Assembly: GCA_020744225.1 (NCBI GenBank)
Contig: JAGMWG010000008.1
Span: 372,001 to 436,000, forward strand
Length of the DNA stretch: 64,000 nt
Source of the DNA: Paraphoma chrysanthemicola
Lineage: Eukaryota > Ascomycota > Dothideomycetes > Pleosporales > Phaeosphaeriaceae
Direction: 5' to 3'
Part shown: piece by piece, positions 35,601-45,810 of the stretch
How the letters are laid out: each line of letters starts with the position of its first letter
How positions within the stretch are numbered: the first letter of the stretch is position 1
Position numbers and translations under genes: made by a program
Notes under the pieces: model-generated
The model's database searches: none
What the model was told of the DNA's origin: nothing
What the model saw: the letters and a program-made list of their open reading frames with translations, nothing else

Positions 35601-36137
35601 CAAAGATGCTGTCCCTGCAATCATCGACCTCATGGACAGCTACTACCTAACGAAGGATGATTTCGATGCTATCATGGAGCTTGGTGTCGGACCGATGGAT
35701 CAAGAACGAGTCAAAATCGAGACGCAGGCCAAGGCCACATTCACACGTCTGTAAGTAACAAGCATAGGTTTGGCGACATGAACATCCGCTGACGGATACG
35801 CAGCTACAATCAGCAAGCACATCCACTGCCATTCATGAAGGCATCATCAGTGGTTGCACCCAAGAAGCAAACGAAGGAGAAGCCTGATCTTGAAGAAGCC
35901 ATCGATGAATCGGACGAGGGAGAGGTTGTGGAAGAAATCAAAGATGAAGATGAAGAAGTGGATATATCAAAGGACAAGTACGTCAAGCAACCGAAGAAGA
36001 AAGCCGCAGCGAAGAAAGGAGCCACAACACAGAAGCGGGGCAAGAAAAAGGTCGAGGAGAGTGGGGACGAAGATAACGACGACACCAAGCCCAAAGCAAA
36101 AGGCAAGGGCAAAGCTACGACCAGGGGCAAGAAGTAA
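32683..36137 (+). CDS. rfc1: Replication factor C large subunit (Rfc1)
   Basis: Exons are 32683-32763, 32850-32941, 32991-35750 and 35804-36137; introns are 86, 49 and 53 bp, and all phases close to give 1088 residues. Rfc1 is the large subunit of the clamp loader that opens PCNA onto primed DNA. The very start, MPADIRSFFGG, looks like a PCNA-interaction motif. A Lys/Asp/Glu-rich region follows, then a BRCT domain (about 345-425, LAGLTFVFTGVLQRWGR). The AAA+ core has Walker A HGPPGIGKTT near 550-560 and Walker B LIMDEVDGMSAG near 624. The C-terminal Rfc1-specific collar region precedes the tail, whose family-typical YNQQAHPLPFM is encoded by the last exon, before an acidic/basic nuclear-localisation-rich end. 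The second exon encodes APAKKAAPKKKARASRVIDD. Confidence 0.96.
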
Positions 36138-37666
36138 TGGGCTTGGACAGGTGCAGGGGTAAGGAGCGAGGTCCGGACTTTAGCTTGGAAGCTCACATCA
36201 TGTACACTAGAAATCCAGGTACTCATGTCTACCGTCCATGCATTTATATCTAGGAAGTTCTATGTTGAGTAGACTTAGGACATGCATCTGTTCTCAGCTG
36301 CACTGATAGAGTTACGTTGAGTTGCCGTGTGAGGAGACACCACGTGCCCATGAGTAGAAAATGTGGTCGTAGTCGAGCAAATAATTTGGACAGCTAGGTG
36401 ATCAGTGATCAGGTTCATGCCCAAGAGAAAGAGTAGGCATGTATGATTTGATTGAGAATATCCCAACTTAGCACTCATTCGGCGTAACGATCATTACATC
36501 AGCGATGTCCTGGCGAAATATTGTGTGCATTGACTCGCTCTACTCGAGAACAACGCGTAAGCCTATCCACCAAGCCGTTATTCTATATTTGGAAGCGTTC
36601 CAGATATCTTCTCAACACTGTCTATGACAATGTGCCTGAAGAGTCCATGCTCAGATCACCGTGGAGAAACTCTCCTTGAATCATTCATGCATCGCCTTGC
36701 CATATGTTTCCATTTTGCGCAATCACACGCAAGTTTCACGTTCAAACAGTCTCAATCGTGTTTCATTCCGACCTGATGGATCGCATGGGATCACATGGAG
36801 CAAAAGACGGTCAAGCGCTGAGCCGAGATCGTGTCGTGAACGATCAGTTTGCCAGTCTCAATAGCGAAGAGCCTGGTGAAGGCGCCAAGAACGCGTACCT
36901 CGGGTCTGGAAGGACTTAATCCTTCCCTAGCTCTTCGACTAAGATTTCTTACTCAACAAGAATAATGCGAACACGACGCACTTGTTGCTCGTATTCGTAA
37001 ATAACATACTCTCTGCCACGATCGCAGTCCACTATCAGTGGACGTCTTGAAAGGCTGGATTCTCGTGTCTCCATCTGGTCGCAGGCCATGACGTCAGCAC
37101 TACGGCCTTGCACACGCATGCAGGATCAAAGTATCCTTGCAAAGTCCTGGAACAACAGGCTGAGTGTGCAAAAGTACAAAAATCGGTCGCATAGACTTGC
37201 ACGCACGGGACCAGATCGCTTGCTGTCATTGATCGACAGCCGATCCTCCAGGGCTTGTCCGTCATGTCCAGGAACGAGCATGATGAGCACACCAGTTGCT
37301 CCTTGGCAGAGCTGATTAGGCCCGCAAACTTTAATTCCGGGTCCGTAATCCCATTCATTGCGGATTCGCACGTGGTCAAAAGCTTGTGACTATGTGTCCT
37401 GCTCACGCAATTGCCTTGGGGGCCGGCTTGCACAGAAGCTCGTAGATCAAGACCTGCTCTGCTCAACAGCGCAACTAATGGTCTGTATATAATTGTACTA
37501 GAAATGACGCCATGCGATGCAAAATGCAACGATGGTCGATGCGGGTGGTATCTCGGAAACAAGAAACGCCGAAAATGCTGAGCAACAACGCCGAATGCAC
37601 CTGTATCCTAACGCCTGATGATGCTTCGAACCAACAACGCATACAATGATGGAGCGAAGTAGCAGA
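36138..37666. other. Convergent intergenic region, no gene seen
   Basis: 1.5 kb between the ends of RFC1 (plus) and the KRVSF protein (minus). The longest frame (37035-37562 minus, 175 codons) has no recognisable features and overlaps frames on the other strand. Nothing repeat-like or RNA-like stands out. Confidence 0.5.
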
Positions 37667-38602
37667 TTAGCTACTGTCATCGCTCGTTGTCGCATCGCTT
37701 GTGGTTGAGGACGCCGCCTTAGCAGACCCTGGCAAAGGGCCCAGGGTCCAACGCCAATCCCGTGTTCTCTTTCGCCGACCAGCAACCGGTGTCTCGGGAC
37801 ATGTGTCGCTTTCGTCCTCGGACGACGATGAATCTCGTTTATCACCGGTTCGGGGCTGCTTTGGACGAGGCGAGCTATCTAATGTCGAGAAGCGTGAGTT
37901 GGTGGTATCTGCGGGTGATTGTGCAGGCGATGAGAGCGCTGCAGTCGAGTCGGCGCGCAGTGAATGATGGACCGCTGAAGAGGGTGAGTCTGTCGATGCT
38001 GTTGAGACGGCTGACGACAGGGTCGACACAGACGATTCGATGTCGGAGTGTGCGAGGGTATACTTGGTGGTGGTGATCTCCTCCTCCAGCGGCGTGCGGA
38101 AGGAAACGCGCTTCTCGGCAGGGAACATGGGCCGGGAAGTGGCCATCTTGCGTGGTACAATGGAGCGTGAGGGCCCGTTGGCCAGAATGGAGGCGAGATT
38201 GTGCGGCTGCTTATAGGGAATGCAGATGGTGGCCGACTCGTGCGAGGCCGAGGTCAGGGCCGAGGAGAGGGTCGAGGCGGAGCTGGGGGTAGTGGTGGCG
38301 CTGGTGGCATTCGGGATGCTGCTGTCGATGGAGAGGCGCGGCTTCGAGGGGCGCTCGAGGGCGGGGTAGGCGTTTGAGAAGGTGTTGATGCGGGTGGGCG
38401 AAACGGCGCTGAGCGTGTCGAGGCGCAGACTGGCGCCTTTGCCAAAGCTGCGCGGGGTCGAGGTGTTGACGGAGAGCTTGGGGCGCTGGGGGACGGGGCC
38501 GCGCGGTAATATAGGCAGCGAGGTGGCCATGGAGGAGGGCGCGGGGGCAGGTGACGGAGCGTACGAAGGCGGCATCGAGTGTGATATGGTCGAGAGCATC
38601 AT
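37667..38602 (-). CDS. Disordered protein with a KRVSF (RVxF-type) motif
   Basis: The open frame continues upstream to a TTG, but the first ATG pair is at 38602, giving 311 residues. Composition is dominated by Ser, Thr, Pro and Ala; no folded domain is visible. One island stands out: MFPAEKRVSFRTPLEEEI, then TKYTLAHSDIESSVSTLSS. KRVSF fits the [RK]-V-x-F docking motif for protein phosphatase 1. Similar islands with K-x-V-x-F, x-x-PL-x-x-EI and x-x-KYT-x-AH occur in uncharacterised ascomycete proteins. The C-terminus has an acidic patch (SSSEDESDTCPETP) and then RRKRTRDWRWTLGPLPG, which may also be conserved. A phosphatase-regulator role is inference only. It is divergent with the polymerase iota-like gene 410 bp away. 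Confidence 0.75.
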   Translation of the reverse strand: MMLSTISHSMPPSYAPSPAPAPSSMATSLPILPRGPVPQRPKLSVNTSTPRSFGKGASLRLDTLSAVSPTRINTFSNAYPALERPSKPRLSIDSSIPNATSATTTPSSASTLSSALTSASHESATICIPYKQPHNLASILANGPSRSIVPRKMATSRPMFPAEKRVSFRTPLEEEITTTKYTLAHSDIESSVSTLSSAVSTASTDSPSSAVHHSLRADSTAALSSPAQSPADTTNSRFSTLDSSPRPKQPRTGDKRDSSSSEDESDTCPETPVAGRRKRTRDWRWTLGPLPGSAKAASSTTSDATTSDDSS

Positions 38603-39012
38603 GTGCGGGCGCCGAGGCAGATGACAGAGGGGCGTGAGCAGGCGGGGGGGGGACGAGATGGATGGATGGATGGATGCCAAAAGGCAGCGGGCAGCGGGCA
38701 GCGCCGAGGGGCAGCGGTTCCGTGCTGTATTATACAATCAGCGGCCCCTGCTGCGCGCGCTGCCCTCGTCTGCAGAGCGGCGCGAGGTCAAGGTGCGCTG
38801 CTGCTGGGCCAGCCGCAAGCGCCTCTAAGAATACCCGCGCCTGCGTCTCAAAATAGCACGGGGTGGCAACGTCGGGACTTGCCAATGAACGGCGCCGATG
38901 CTGCGGGCCTTGGCTTGGTGCGCGCGCACCCCCAGCTGCAGCTTCACGGCCGTTTCGCAGCAGCAGAGCATGGCGACGCCTGCACAGCACACATGAAGCC
39001 CGCGACGCGCCC
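38603..39012. promoter_or_regulatory. Bidirectional promoter with GATG microsatellite
   Basis: 410 bp separate the two divergent start codons. It holds a run of nine G at about 38644-38652, five GATG units at 38657-38676 and a GC-rich stretch. No gene is supported here on either strand. Confidence 0.5.
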
Positions 39013-41432
39013 ATGGCCCTCCCCCGCGCACGCACGCGCCCGCCCAAGCGCCAGCTCGACTCCGTCGTCCTGCACTTTGTACGTACAAGTACCGCTCGAC
39101 ACCCGCCAGAGCCTTGCGAGCCCTGCGCTGCTGCTAACGCGCCCGCCGTATCCAGGATTACGTACGTCCCTCCGCCAGCAGCCATCCCTGCACATGTCGC
39201 CGCAAGCTCCCGTCTGATCTCGGCCACCGCAGGACTGCTTCTATGCCAGCGTCTTCGAAAACGAAACGCCCAGCCTCCGCACACTGCCCCTGGCCGTGCA
39301 GCAGAAGCAGATAGTCGTGACGTGCAACTACGAGGCCCGCCGCCGGGTGCGCACGCCCCCAGCTCCCCACGTGCTACGCACACATGGCTATGCCATGCTA
39401 ACCAGGGCGCCAGGGTCTGTACAAGTTGCAGCTCATCAGCGAAGCCAAGCGTATCTGTCCAGATGTGGTCATCGTCCTGGGCGAGGACCTCACGCGCTTT
39501 CGGAATGCCTCCAAGGAGCTGTATGCCTTCCTCAGGTCCTTCTCCTGGAACGCCCGTTGCGAGCGCCTGGGCTTTGACGAGGTTGGTTCCCCACACGTCC
39601 ATTTGCCATGTCTCAACACTGCCCCGCCCATCGTCAGCACTCTGCATCATGCTGGGCCCACCTGCTCTAATACTGCCTAGGTATTCCTCGACGTGTCCGA
39701 TATCATCGAGTACAATGCTGCCATACTAAACCCCAACCATCTTCGCCATTCCTTCTTCTGTCTCTCTAGGCTTGACCCTACCGTAGGCTTCACTTTTGAT
39801 GCAACCCAGGCGACCGGCCACACCTATCCAGATCGGTACAATGATACCTTAGGTAAGCTTTAGACTGCTGCTCAATCGAGGTGGCGCAGCTGTGACGTCC
39901 CCTTCGCAAAGCCTATCCGTAGAGCACTGGGCGCATCATCGTGATGACAGGCGAGGCGCCCCGCCGTGTGCACACGCTCCTGACTGTGTGCGTATGCGTG
40001 GATACGTGCTCGCGTTCCGTGAGCAATTCCGTCTGATTCATGTCAGCATATGTGCTGTGCATGTACCCTAGTCGGCTCTAATCACTCGTTTACTCCTTCC
40101 TTAGCTGCCTGTTGCTAATGTGCAGCAGATGGAGATCAGTCCAACTCTCTACACCTCCGCCTATGTCTGGCAAGCCACCTTGCCCAGCATCTTCGAGGCC
40201 GGCTGGAGGCAGAGACAGGATACACTGCAACCGTCGGCATTTCGACAAACAAGGTCCTTGCCAAACTCGTAGGTAACTTGCATAAACCCAACGCCCAGAC
40301 CACTTTGCTGCCGCCATACGTGTGTACTGCGCCCGATCTAGTTGACAATGTCACATCGTTCATGGACGAGCTCGAGGTCGGCAAGATCCCAGGCGTAGGC
40401 TTCAAGATCGCCCAGAAGATCCGGACACACGTCCTACAGAGACCGGCAGAGTTCAACGATGGTCTGGTCTACGGCGGTACCAGAGAAAACGTACTCGTTC
40501 GTCATGTGAGGCAACACCCAAATATGAGCCCTGAATCTTTGGAGCGTTTGTTGAGCGGATCCGGCGTACCCTCTGGTATAGGCTTGCGCATCTGGGAGCT
40601 AATCAATGGCTGCGATACAACGGAAATCGGCCAAGCTCGAGAGACGCCCACACAGATCAGCATTGAGGACAGCTACATGCGATTGGACACATTGAACGAA
40701 GTAGGTCTAGAGCTGCGGACGCTGGCGACTAGCCTATTGAAGCGAATGCACACAGATCTGTTAGAGGTAGACGATGACGAGCATGAAAATACGCTGTCAA
40801 AGAGGTGGCTCGCGCACCCAAGAAACATCCGTCTCTCGACACGGCCACGTCCACCGCAGAATCCCAATGGGAGTCGCAACCGCTCATTTGCACGCATTTC
40901 CAAGTCCTCGCCAATGCCAGGATTCGTGTTCAGCCTGAAAGACGATGTCAGTAGTATTGTGGAAAAACTTGTCACTGAGACATTGCTTCCGTTGTTCCAT
41001 CGATTGCATCCCGCAAAGGAAGGCTGGAACCTGAGCCTCATGAACGTTGCGGCTGTTAATATTTCAAATGCCGCAAGCGAAAAAGGCGGTGTGGGAAGAG
41101 ACATCGCAAAGATGTTCAAGCGGCAAGATGACGTGCTCAAGCCATGGAAAGTTACAGAAGATGTGGACGCGACTTTTGGGGACTACACTGTGAACCGACC
41201 GTACTCGGCGCAGCTAGCAGCGACATCTCGATACGTAAAGCGAGAAGGATCTGAAGATATGCCGACTGCTTCACAGGAGTCAAGCAACGGCCTACTTGGC
41301 GACTGGAACTCGGAGGAAGAGAAGGAAGAGGACGTGGCTGACGTGGATACATATTATCGATGTGAGCAATGCGGCGGCATCATGCCGCTTTTCGCCATGG
41401 GCGCTCATGAGCGATTCCATGGGCAAAGTTGA
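39013..41432 (+). CDS. Y-family DNA polymerase, iota/Rad30-like
   Basis: Six exons: 39013-39078, 39156-39161 (only 6 nt), 39233-39346, 39414-39581, 39681-39852 and 40126-41432; the phases close to 610 residues. Translesion polymerases copy damaged templates. The catalytic motif HFDYDCFYASVFE spans the first three exons; the second carboxylate motif is LGFDEVFLDVSD across the exon 4/5 junction. LPLAVQQKQIVVTCNYEARR, then ATVGISTNKVLAKLVGNLHK and GVGFKIAQKI (helix-hairpin-helix) complete the finger, palm and thumb regions. A little-finger domain follows. The C-terminus CEQCGGIMPLFAMGAHERFH resembles a ubiquitin-binding C2H2 zinc finger. FASVFE spacing and QQKQ favour iota over eta. The fifth intron (273 bp) is unusually long for this window, so a missed detail there is possible. 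Confidence 0.9.
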
Positions 41433-41972
41433 AGCACCTTCTGCCAACAACGGGTGCTTGTTAACTAGACAGCACGGTAGTCCTCGTGTGAGTTTAAAGA
41501 GGTCAATGTAGATGACATTGCGGTTTGCCCTCGGCCTTTACACCTGTGTGAGCGTCGATCGCTCGAGAAATCCGGCTTTCAACTCGACACGCTACAGCAC
41601 CTTGAGATGTTCGGGGGGACACTTCTGAAGGCATCTGCACATGTCTACGTTCTCAGCGGAACCTTGGTGAAATGCCAAGAACCTCTAGGCTATTGCCTGA
41701 AGACCATTACAATTGCTGTAGCAGCATTTGAACACATATGCGTTATCCTTAAATGAAGAAGCGGTCGGGTGGATCTGATCTCTCGTCAGAGGTGGGAAGG
41801 CGCAGGACGAGACGAGACGAGACGAGACTTAGCGCTTGTGAATGACGTCGTGATTAGCGCGCGAATCGCGTTTGGAGATGATTAATACAAAAGTACCAGA
41901 CTGCTGCACCTCACAAATTAACGTCCGACCAGCCTCATTTCCTCGTTTCTTCCTCAGAGCTAACCTATCAAC
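41433..41972. other. Intergenic region, promoter of the SDR gene
   Basis: 540 bp with a short tandem run of gacga units at about 41806-41828. A pyrimidine-rich leader (cctcgtttcttcctcag) lies just before the start codon at 41973. No gene is seen. Confidence 0.5.
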
Positions 41973-43076
41973 ATGTCTTCATACAGCCGTACATGAACCT
42001 CGCTCTCCGTTATACATGTGAGACAGAAAACTAACATGACATAGGGATTGGAGTAGTGACAGGCGCAAATAAGGTTCTTTTTTTTCACGTTACGTTATAG
42101 CAATAGCCGTTGCAGCTAACAATATCTCACAGGGCATTGGTTTGGCTATTGTACGACAGCTTGCATTACAATACCCGAAATCACCGTTGTGTGATGGATC
42201 TTTCTTGATCTATCTCACAGCCCGTGACCAGAGTCGGGGCGAAGAAGCCCTAGAGAACCTCCAACGAGATGCGCAACTGAAACGAGCGACCGCGCTGAAA
42301 GCGGATGGCGGCCTAGTTGAGATCAAGTTCCATGCTCTTGATGTTACAGATGATACAAGCGTGAAAACATTCACAAAGTATCTCCGAGAGACGCACAGTA
42401 ATGGTATCGACCTTGTTATCAGTAAGTGTACACGTATATTACATAGAAGACACACACCGACCTTGCGCTTACACTCTTCTTGCAGACAATGCCGGTATCG
42501 CCATGAATGGTTTTGGTACATCCAATGGTCCCATAATTGTGGCTGTGCTAACGTATAGCAGATTCCAATGTTGTCAGGACAACCTTACATTGCAACTACT
42601 ACAGCACTCTTTCTGTGAGCCGCGCATTTATCCCTCTGCTCAAGTCAAATGCTCGTCTCGTCAACGTAGCTAGTACTTCCGGGTCTTTATCCAAATACTC
42701 CGCCTCGGTCCGTCACCGCTTCCTGACCGCCAAGAATGAGTCCGATGTCACGAGCATTATGCAGGACTTTCAGGCTGCTGTAGATGCTGGCAAAGAGAAG
42801 GAGTCCGGATATCCCAGTGCGGCGTATGCTGTGAGCAAGGCCGGACTGATTGGAGGCACACGAGCCCTTGCGCTCGAGTTAGAAAGCAAGGGTAGCGATG
42901 TGCTAGTCAACAGCTGTTGTCCGGGCTATGTCAATACCGATATGACCAAAGGCAATGGAACTAAAGCTCCTGATGATGGAGCCAGTACGCCAGTCTGGCT
43001 AGGCTTACAGGACTTCGAGCGAAAGACAGGTTCATTTTACAAAGAAGAGCGGGACGTTGAATGGGAGGACTTGTAA
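41973..43076 (+). CDS. Short-chain dehydrogenase/reductase, carbonyl-reductase-like
   Basis: Five exons: 41973-41988 (16 nt), 42045-42073 (29 nt), 42133-42421, 42486-42515 (30 nt) and 42562-43076. The phases close to 292 residues. The NADPH-binding TGANKGIG crosses the exon 2/3 junction, NNAG crosses exon 3/4, and the catalytic Tyr and Lys are in YAVSKAG. LVNVASTSG supplies the catalytic Ser region. NSCCPGYVNTDMT is the usual post-catalytic loop. The internal segment between strand beta-4 and the active site is long, as in human carbonyl reductase 1. Substrates are probably small carbonyl compounds or quinones; none can be named. The two tiny first exons mean that simple ORF callers will miss the N-terminus. 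Confidence 0.9.
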
Positions 43077-44368
43077 AATAAATACAGCATCATTTCAATG
43101 CTAATATCGCTCCTCTCCTTCCCTTCACCAGAACGAAAAGTGCAGAGGGAATGTTGAATCGTGTGAAGTTTGAATCGCCGTATATGGGTTGGACTCACAT
43201 CACCCATGTCATCGTCTTGAGACGGGTTTCATTGTACGATATCAGGTCGTTTCACATATACAAATGTGGCTTTTCTTACTCCAATGAGGTAGTTTGCAAG
43301 ACAGAAGAGACATCGGACGTCGCCTCCTCCTCCTCCACCTGTCTCGCTACAACGCAGAGCACACGCTTGGTCTCATGATCGTGCAAGATAAGTCAAAGAG
43401 AACAAGCTTGGCTTCTAGATGTCTGACTCTTAAGCATGTTACGGAGATCATGCTTTACCGGAGTGAACTTTGAAAATGACCACGCACGGGCCCGTAGCGG
43501 ATATGAAAATGTACATGTTGATTTCGCCTCGAGGCAAAAAGGAAAGAGAACACAATCCACAAATACTTCATTACAGTACACGCAACTCCGGCCTATGTGT
43601 CCATTCCGATATCGAGAAGTGACTGTACACCGCCGTAAACACCTGGCAACGACGCCTTCTCACTGCTTGCAACTATGACCGTATGCTGCAATAATTACTT
43701 GACCTTTGGCCTCTTATCATCATCTTGAGGCTTGCTGGAAGAACGACTTTTCGAGTGGCCAAGTTCGAGAGCCTTAGAGGTGTGACGCTTGTTGAGCATC
43801 AGGCCAAGCGCGGTGCGCAAATGGTATACATACACGAACGATGTTGTTCATTGGTCGCGGACCACGATTAGTAAGTCATATGTAAAGTTCGACGCGTAGA
43901 TTGTTGAGCGAGAGACGTTCATTAGCCACCACCAGGTGCTGCGATAATTCGTGCCTGCCCAGGCCCAACCAATTGTACCCTGTCCGCCTCGAAAGCGAGG
44001 TTCAATAATGGTCTCATCTCCTTCAGAACAGTTCTTTTGCTCCTTATTTGTAATACTAAACTACTTTTGAATCAAAGTCTTCAGTGTGCGTGCGAATTGG
44101 AAGCAAGCATTGGCCGACCGAATACGACCTGTTGCGAGACCTGTTGCCATCATCCTCGATGGCGATATCGATGCGAAGACTATGAGATGTCACACCATGG
44201 ACAGAATGGATGGGGCATACTCGAACGTGGGGTGATCTGCAGGCAGACATCCCTGTCTAGCGTCAACAAATTCAAAAGCTCGGAGCCTGCCGTGATGCTC
44301 GCCGTGTCACCACCTTTATGCCAAGAGTCGTCGTAAAGACCTTTACCCACAATAATCTGCGCCATGAG
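43077..44368. other. Intergenic region with a possible small minus-strand gene
   Basis: 1.3 kb between the SDR and RCC1 genes. A Lys-rich minus-strand segment ends at 43695 (listed separately). A second short minus-strand frame near 44056-44160 starts MMATGLATGRIRSANA and looks presequence-like, but I could not splice it convincingly to the first. Otherwise I see nothing. Confidence 0.4.
43695..43799 (-). CDS. Possible last exon of a small unidentified gene
   Basis: Reading minus, the frame runs through ATG 43799 (MLNKRHTSKALELGHSKSRS) and ends with DDDKRPKVK and TAA at 43695-43697. Upstream in frame lies FVYVYHLRTALG. Composition looks like a real basic C-terminus, but no homology is recognised and 34 residues are too few to be sure. 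It may be the terminal exon of a gene whose earlier exons lie up to 44.2 kb. Confidence 0.2.
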   Translation of the reverse strand: MLNKRHTSKALELGHSKSRSSSKPQDDDKRPKVK

Positions 44369-45592
44369 ATGGAGTTACATTGCTTTGGTCATCCCATTCT
44401 GTCTCATTCGAGATTGCCAACGAGAGCAAATGCTACAGCTCAATCCTTTACGACGACCAGCTGTCTCAGCCGCCGGACCATTGAGGTCTTGTGGCTATCC
44501 TGGTGCGATATGGTTGTCCAGATCCAAGACAGTACAGATACAAGGAGGTTGATGTACTTGGGCACAGGTCTCACTGAAGGCCAGATTGACCACTTGATTA
44601 GAGCGGGAAATTTTGGTGACACCAGTAGTATGAGGATTGCTTTCTTCGGAAGTGAACTGCATGATGGGCTGCGCGGCTATGTTCATTCACAGGTCGCAAG
44701 CAGTCGAGTCGTCATCTTCGCCACCGACCTCGAGATGGAAGCTGGCAGTCCAGAAACAAGCATGTACACGGCAGATCAGGGCACGACAATACTGGCCATT
44801 CAGATGACAAGTGGTGGGAGTTTGCTTGTCAGTGTAAAGTCAGAAGGCACCGGCCAGAAACAAATATTTCGGTTCAAAGATATCGGCGAGCTTCGTACAC
44901 AGCTCGAGTCAAATCTCACGCTCACTTCCACCTTATCGAGTGTGGAATACTTTACATTCAGCCACTGGTGTGTGAACGCAACGACTAGTGTAGCCGTCGA
45001 TCCAAAGGGTCGAGTATATACGATGGCGCACGACGCTCGATATCCAGCGTGCCTTGGCCGACCGTACGAACGAAACGCAGGCTTCGAGCAAGTTTCTTAC
45101 TTGTCCGAAACAGTCATTGATAGTATAGCCTCTGGTGGATATTTGAGTACTGCATTGAGCTCTGATGGGGAGTTGTTCATATGGGGTCAAGAATGCCCTG
45201 GGTTTGGGCGCCCACTGTCAGTACTGCGTCCAGTATCCAGGTCGAATCTCCTTCCAGAGGGAACCTCAAATGGAGTGTTCAACGGCACGACCGAAGATGA
45301 TCGGGACGACCTGATCACACTACTGACGGTCCAAATCAATGGTCAGATGGCAAATGTGTATGATGTAGCTATAGGACATGGCCACATGCTGGTCGCGGCA
45401 GAATTGCGAGAAGCTAGTGGGCTCGTTGAGAGACGTGTGTTTGCCGCAGGAGACAACAGGGTCGGCCAACTTGGGCTGGGATTGGGGAAGAAATTCGTGG
45501 CAGACTTTGAAGAGGTAATATTGCTCAGAAACAAGGAAATAGTACAGCTCGCGGCTGCAGCATGGAGTACCAGTGTTGTGGCGCTCGTTTGA
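44369..45592 (+). CDS. RCC1-repeat (beta-propeller) protein
   Basis: The 407-codon frame starts at ATG 44369 (MELHCFGHPI); a further 17 codons are open upstream to another ATG. Fungal members of this family typically begin with a short M-E-L-x-x-F-G strand that closes the propeller, so I prefer 44369. RCC1-type repeats are visible as paired elements: GRVYTMAHDARYPACLG, GELFIWGQECPGFG and VFAAGDNRVGQLGLG, each with Gly-rich turns. SGGYLSTALSSDG and IGHGHMLVAAE are the inter-blade strands. RCC1 itself is the Ran exchange factor, but proteins of this short, diverged type more often act as scaffolds or ubiquitin-related adaptors; no function can be assigned. The first 60 residues are poorly ordered. 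Confidence 0.75.
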   Translation: MELHCFGHPILSHSRLPTRANATAQSFTTTSCLSRRTIEVLWLSWCDMVVQIQDSTDTRRLMYLGTGLTEGQIDHLIRAGNFGDTSSMRIAFFGSELHDGLRGYVHSQVASSRVVIFATDLEMEAGSPETSMYTADQGTTILAIQMTSGGSLLVSVKSEGTGQKQIFRFKDIGELRTQLESNLTLTSTLSSVEYFTFSHWCVNATTSVAVDPKGRVYTMAHDARYPACLGRPYERNAGFEQVSYLSETVIDSIASGGYLSTALSSDGELFIWGQECPGFGRPLSVLRPVSRSNLLPEGTSNGVFNGTTEDDRDDLITLLTVQINGQMANVYDVAIGHGHMLVAAELREASGLVERRVFAAGDNRVGQLGLGLGKKFVADFEEVILLRNKEIVQLAAAAWSTSVVALV

Positions 45593-45810
45593 ATTCAGGC
45601 ACGGAAATGTCTCTGGAATTGGCCTGAGGTCGGAATATGAGATGGAGTGGAGAGCTAGGATCGGCTGACAGGATAAGGAAAGGAATGGCGACGCCAGGGA
45701 CATGGTCCTGGGTACTGATATCAAGTATTCAGGAAAGGTGATCTCAGTATCCAAGATACCATCATGTTCCCAGTATCAGAGTAGTGGCACGACCAGCCAT
45801 TCTCCATACC

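Noticed and set aside
37035..37562. 175-codon minus-strand frame in the RFC1 3' intergenic region
   Set aside because: No motif, atypical composition and no neighbouring exon signals.
28017..39012. A biosynthetic gene cluster
   Set aside because: Neighbouring genes are unrelated housekeeping functions with no backbone synthase; dioxygenase and SDR genes elsewhere in the window are isolated.
38730..39650. 306-codon minus-strand frame opposite the polymerase gene
   Set aside because: It runs antisense to exons that encode clear Y-family motifs, is Gly/Ala/Arg-rich and has no family features; it is a GC-rich shadow.
43930..44015. tRNA-like stretch with ggttcaata resembling a B box
   Set aside because: No A box at the right distance and no cloverleaf can be drawn.
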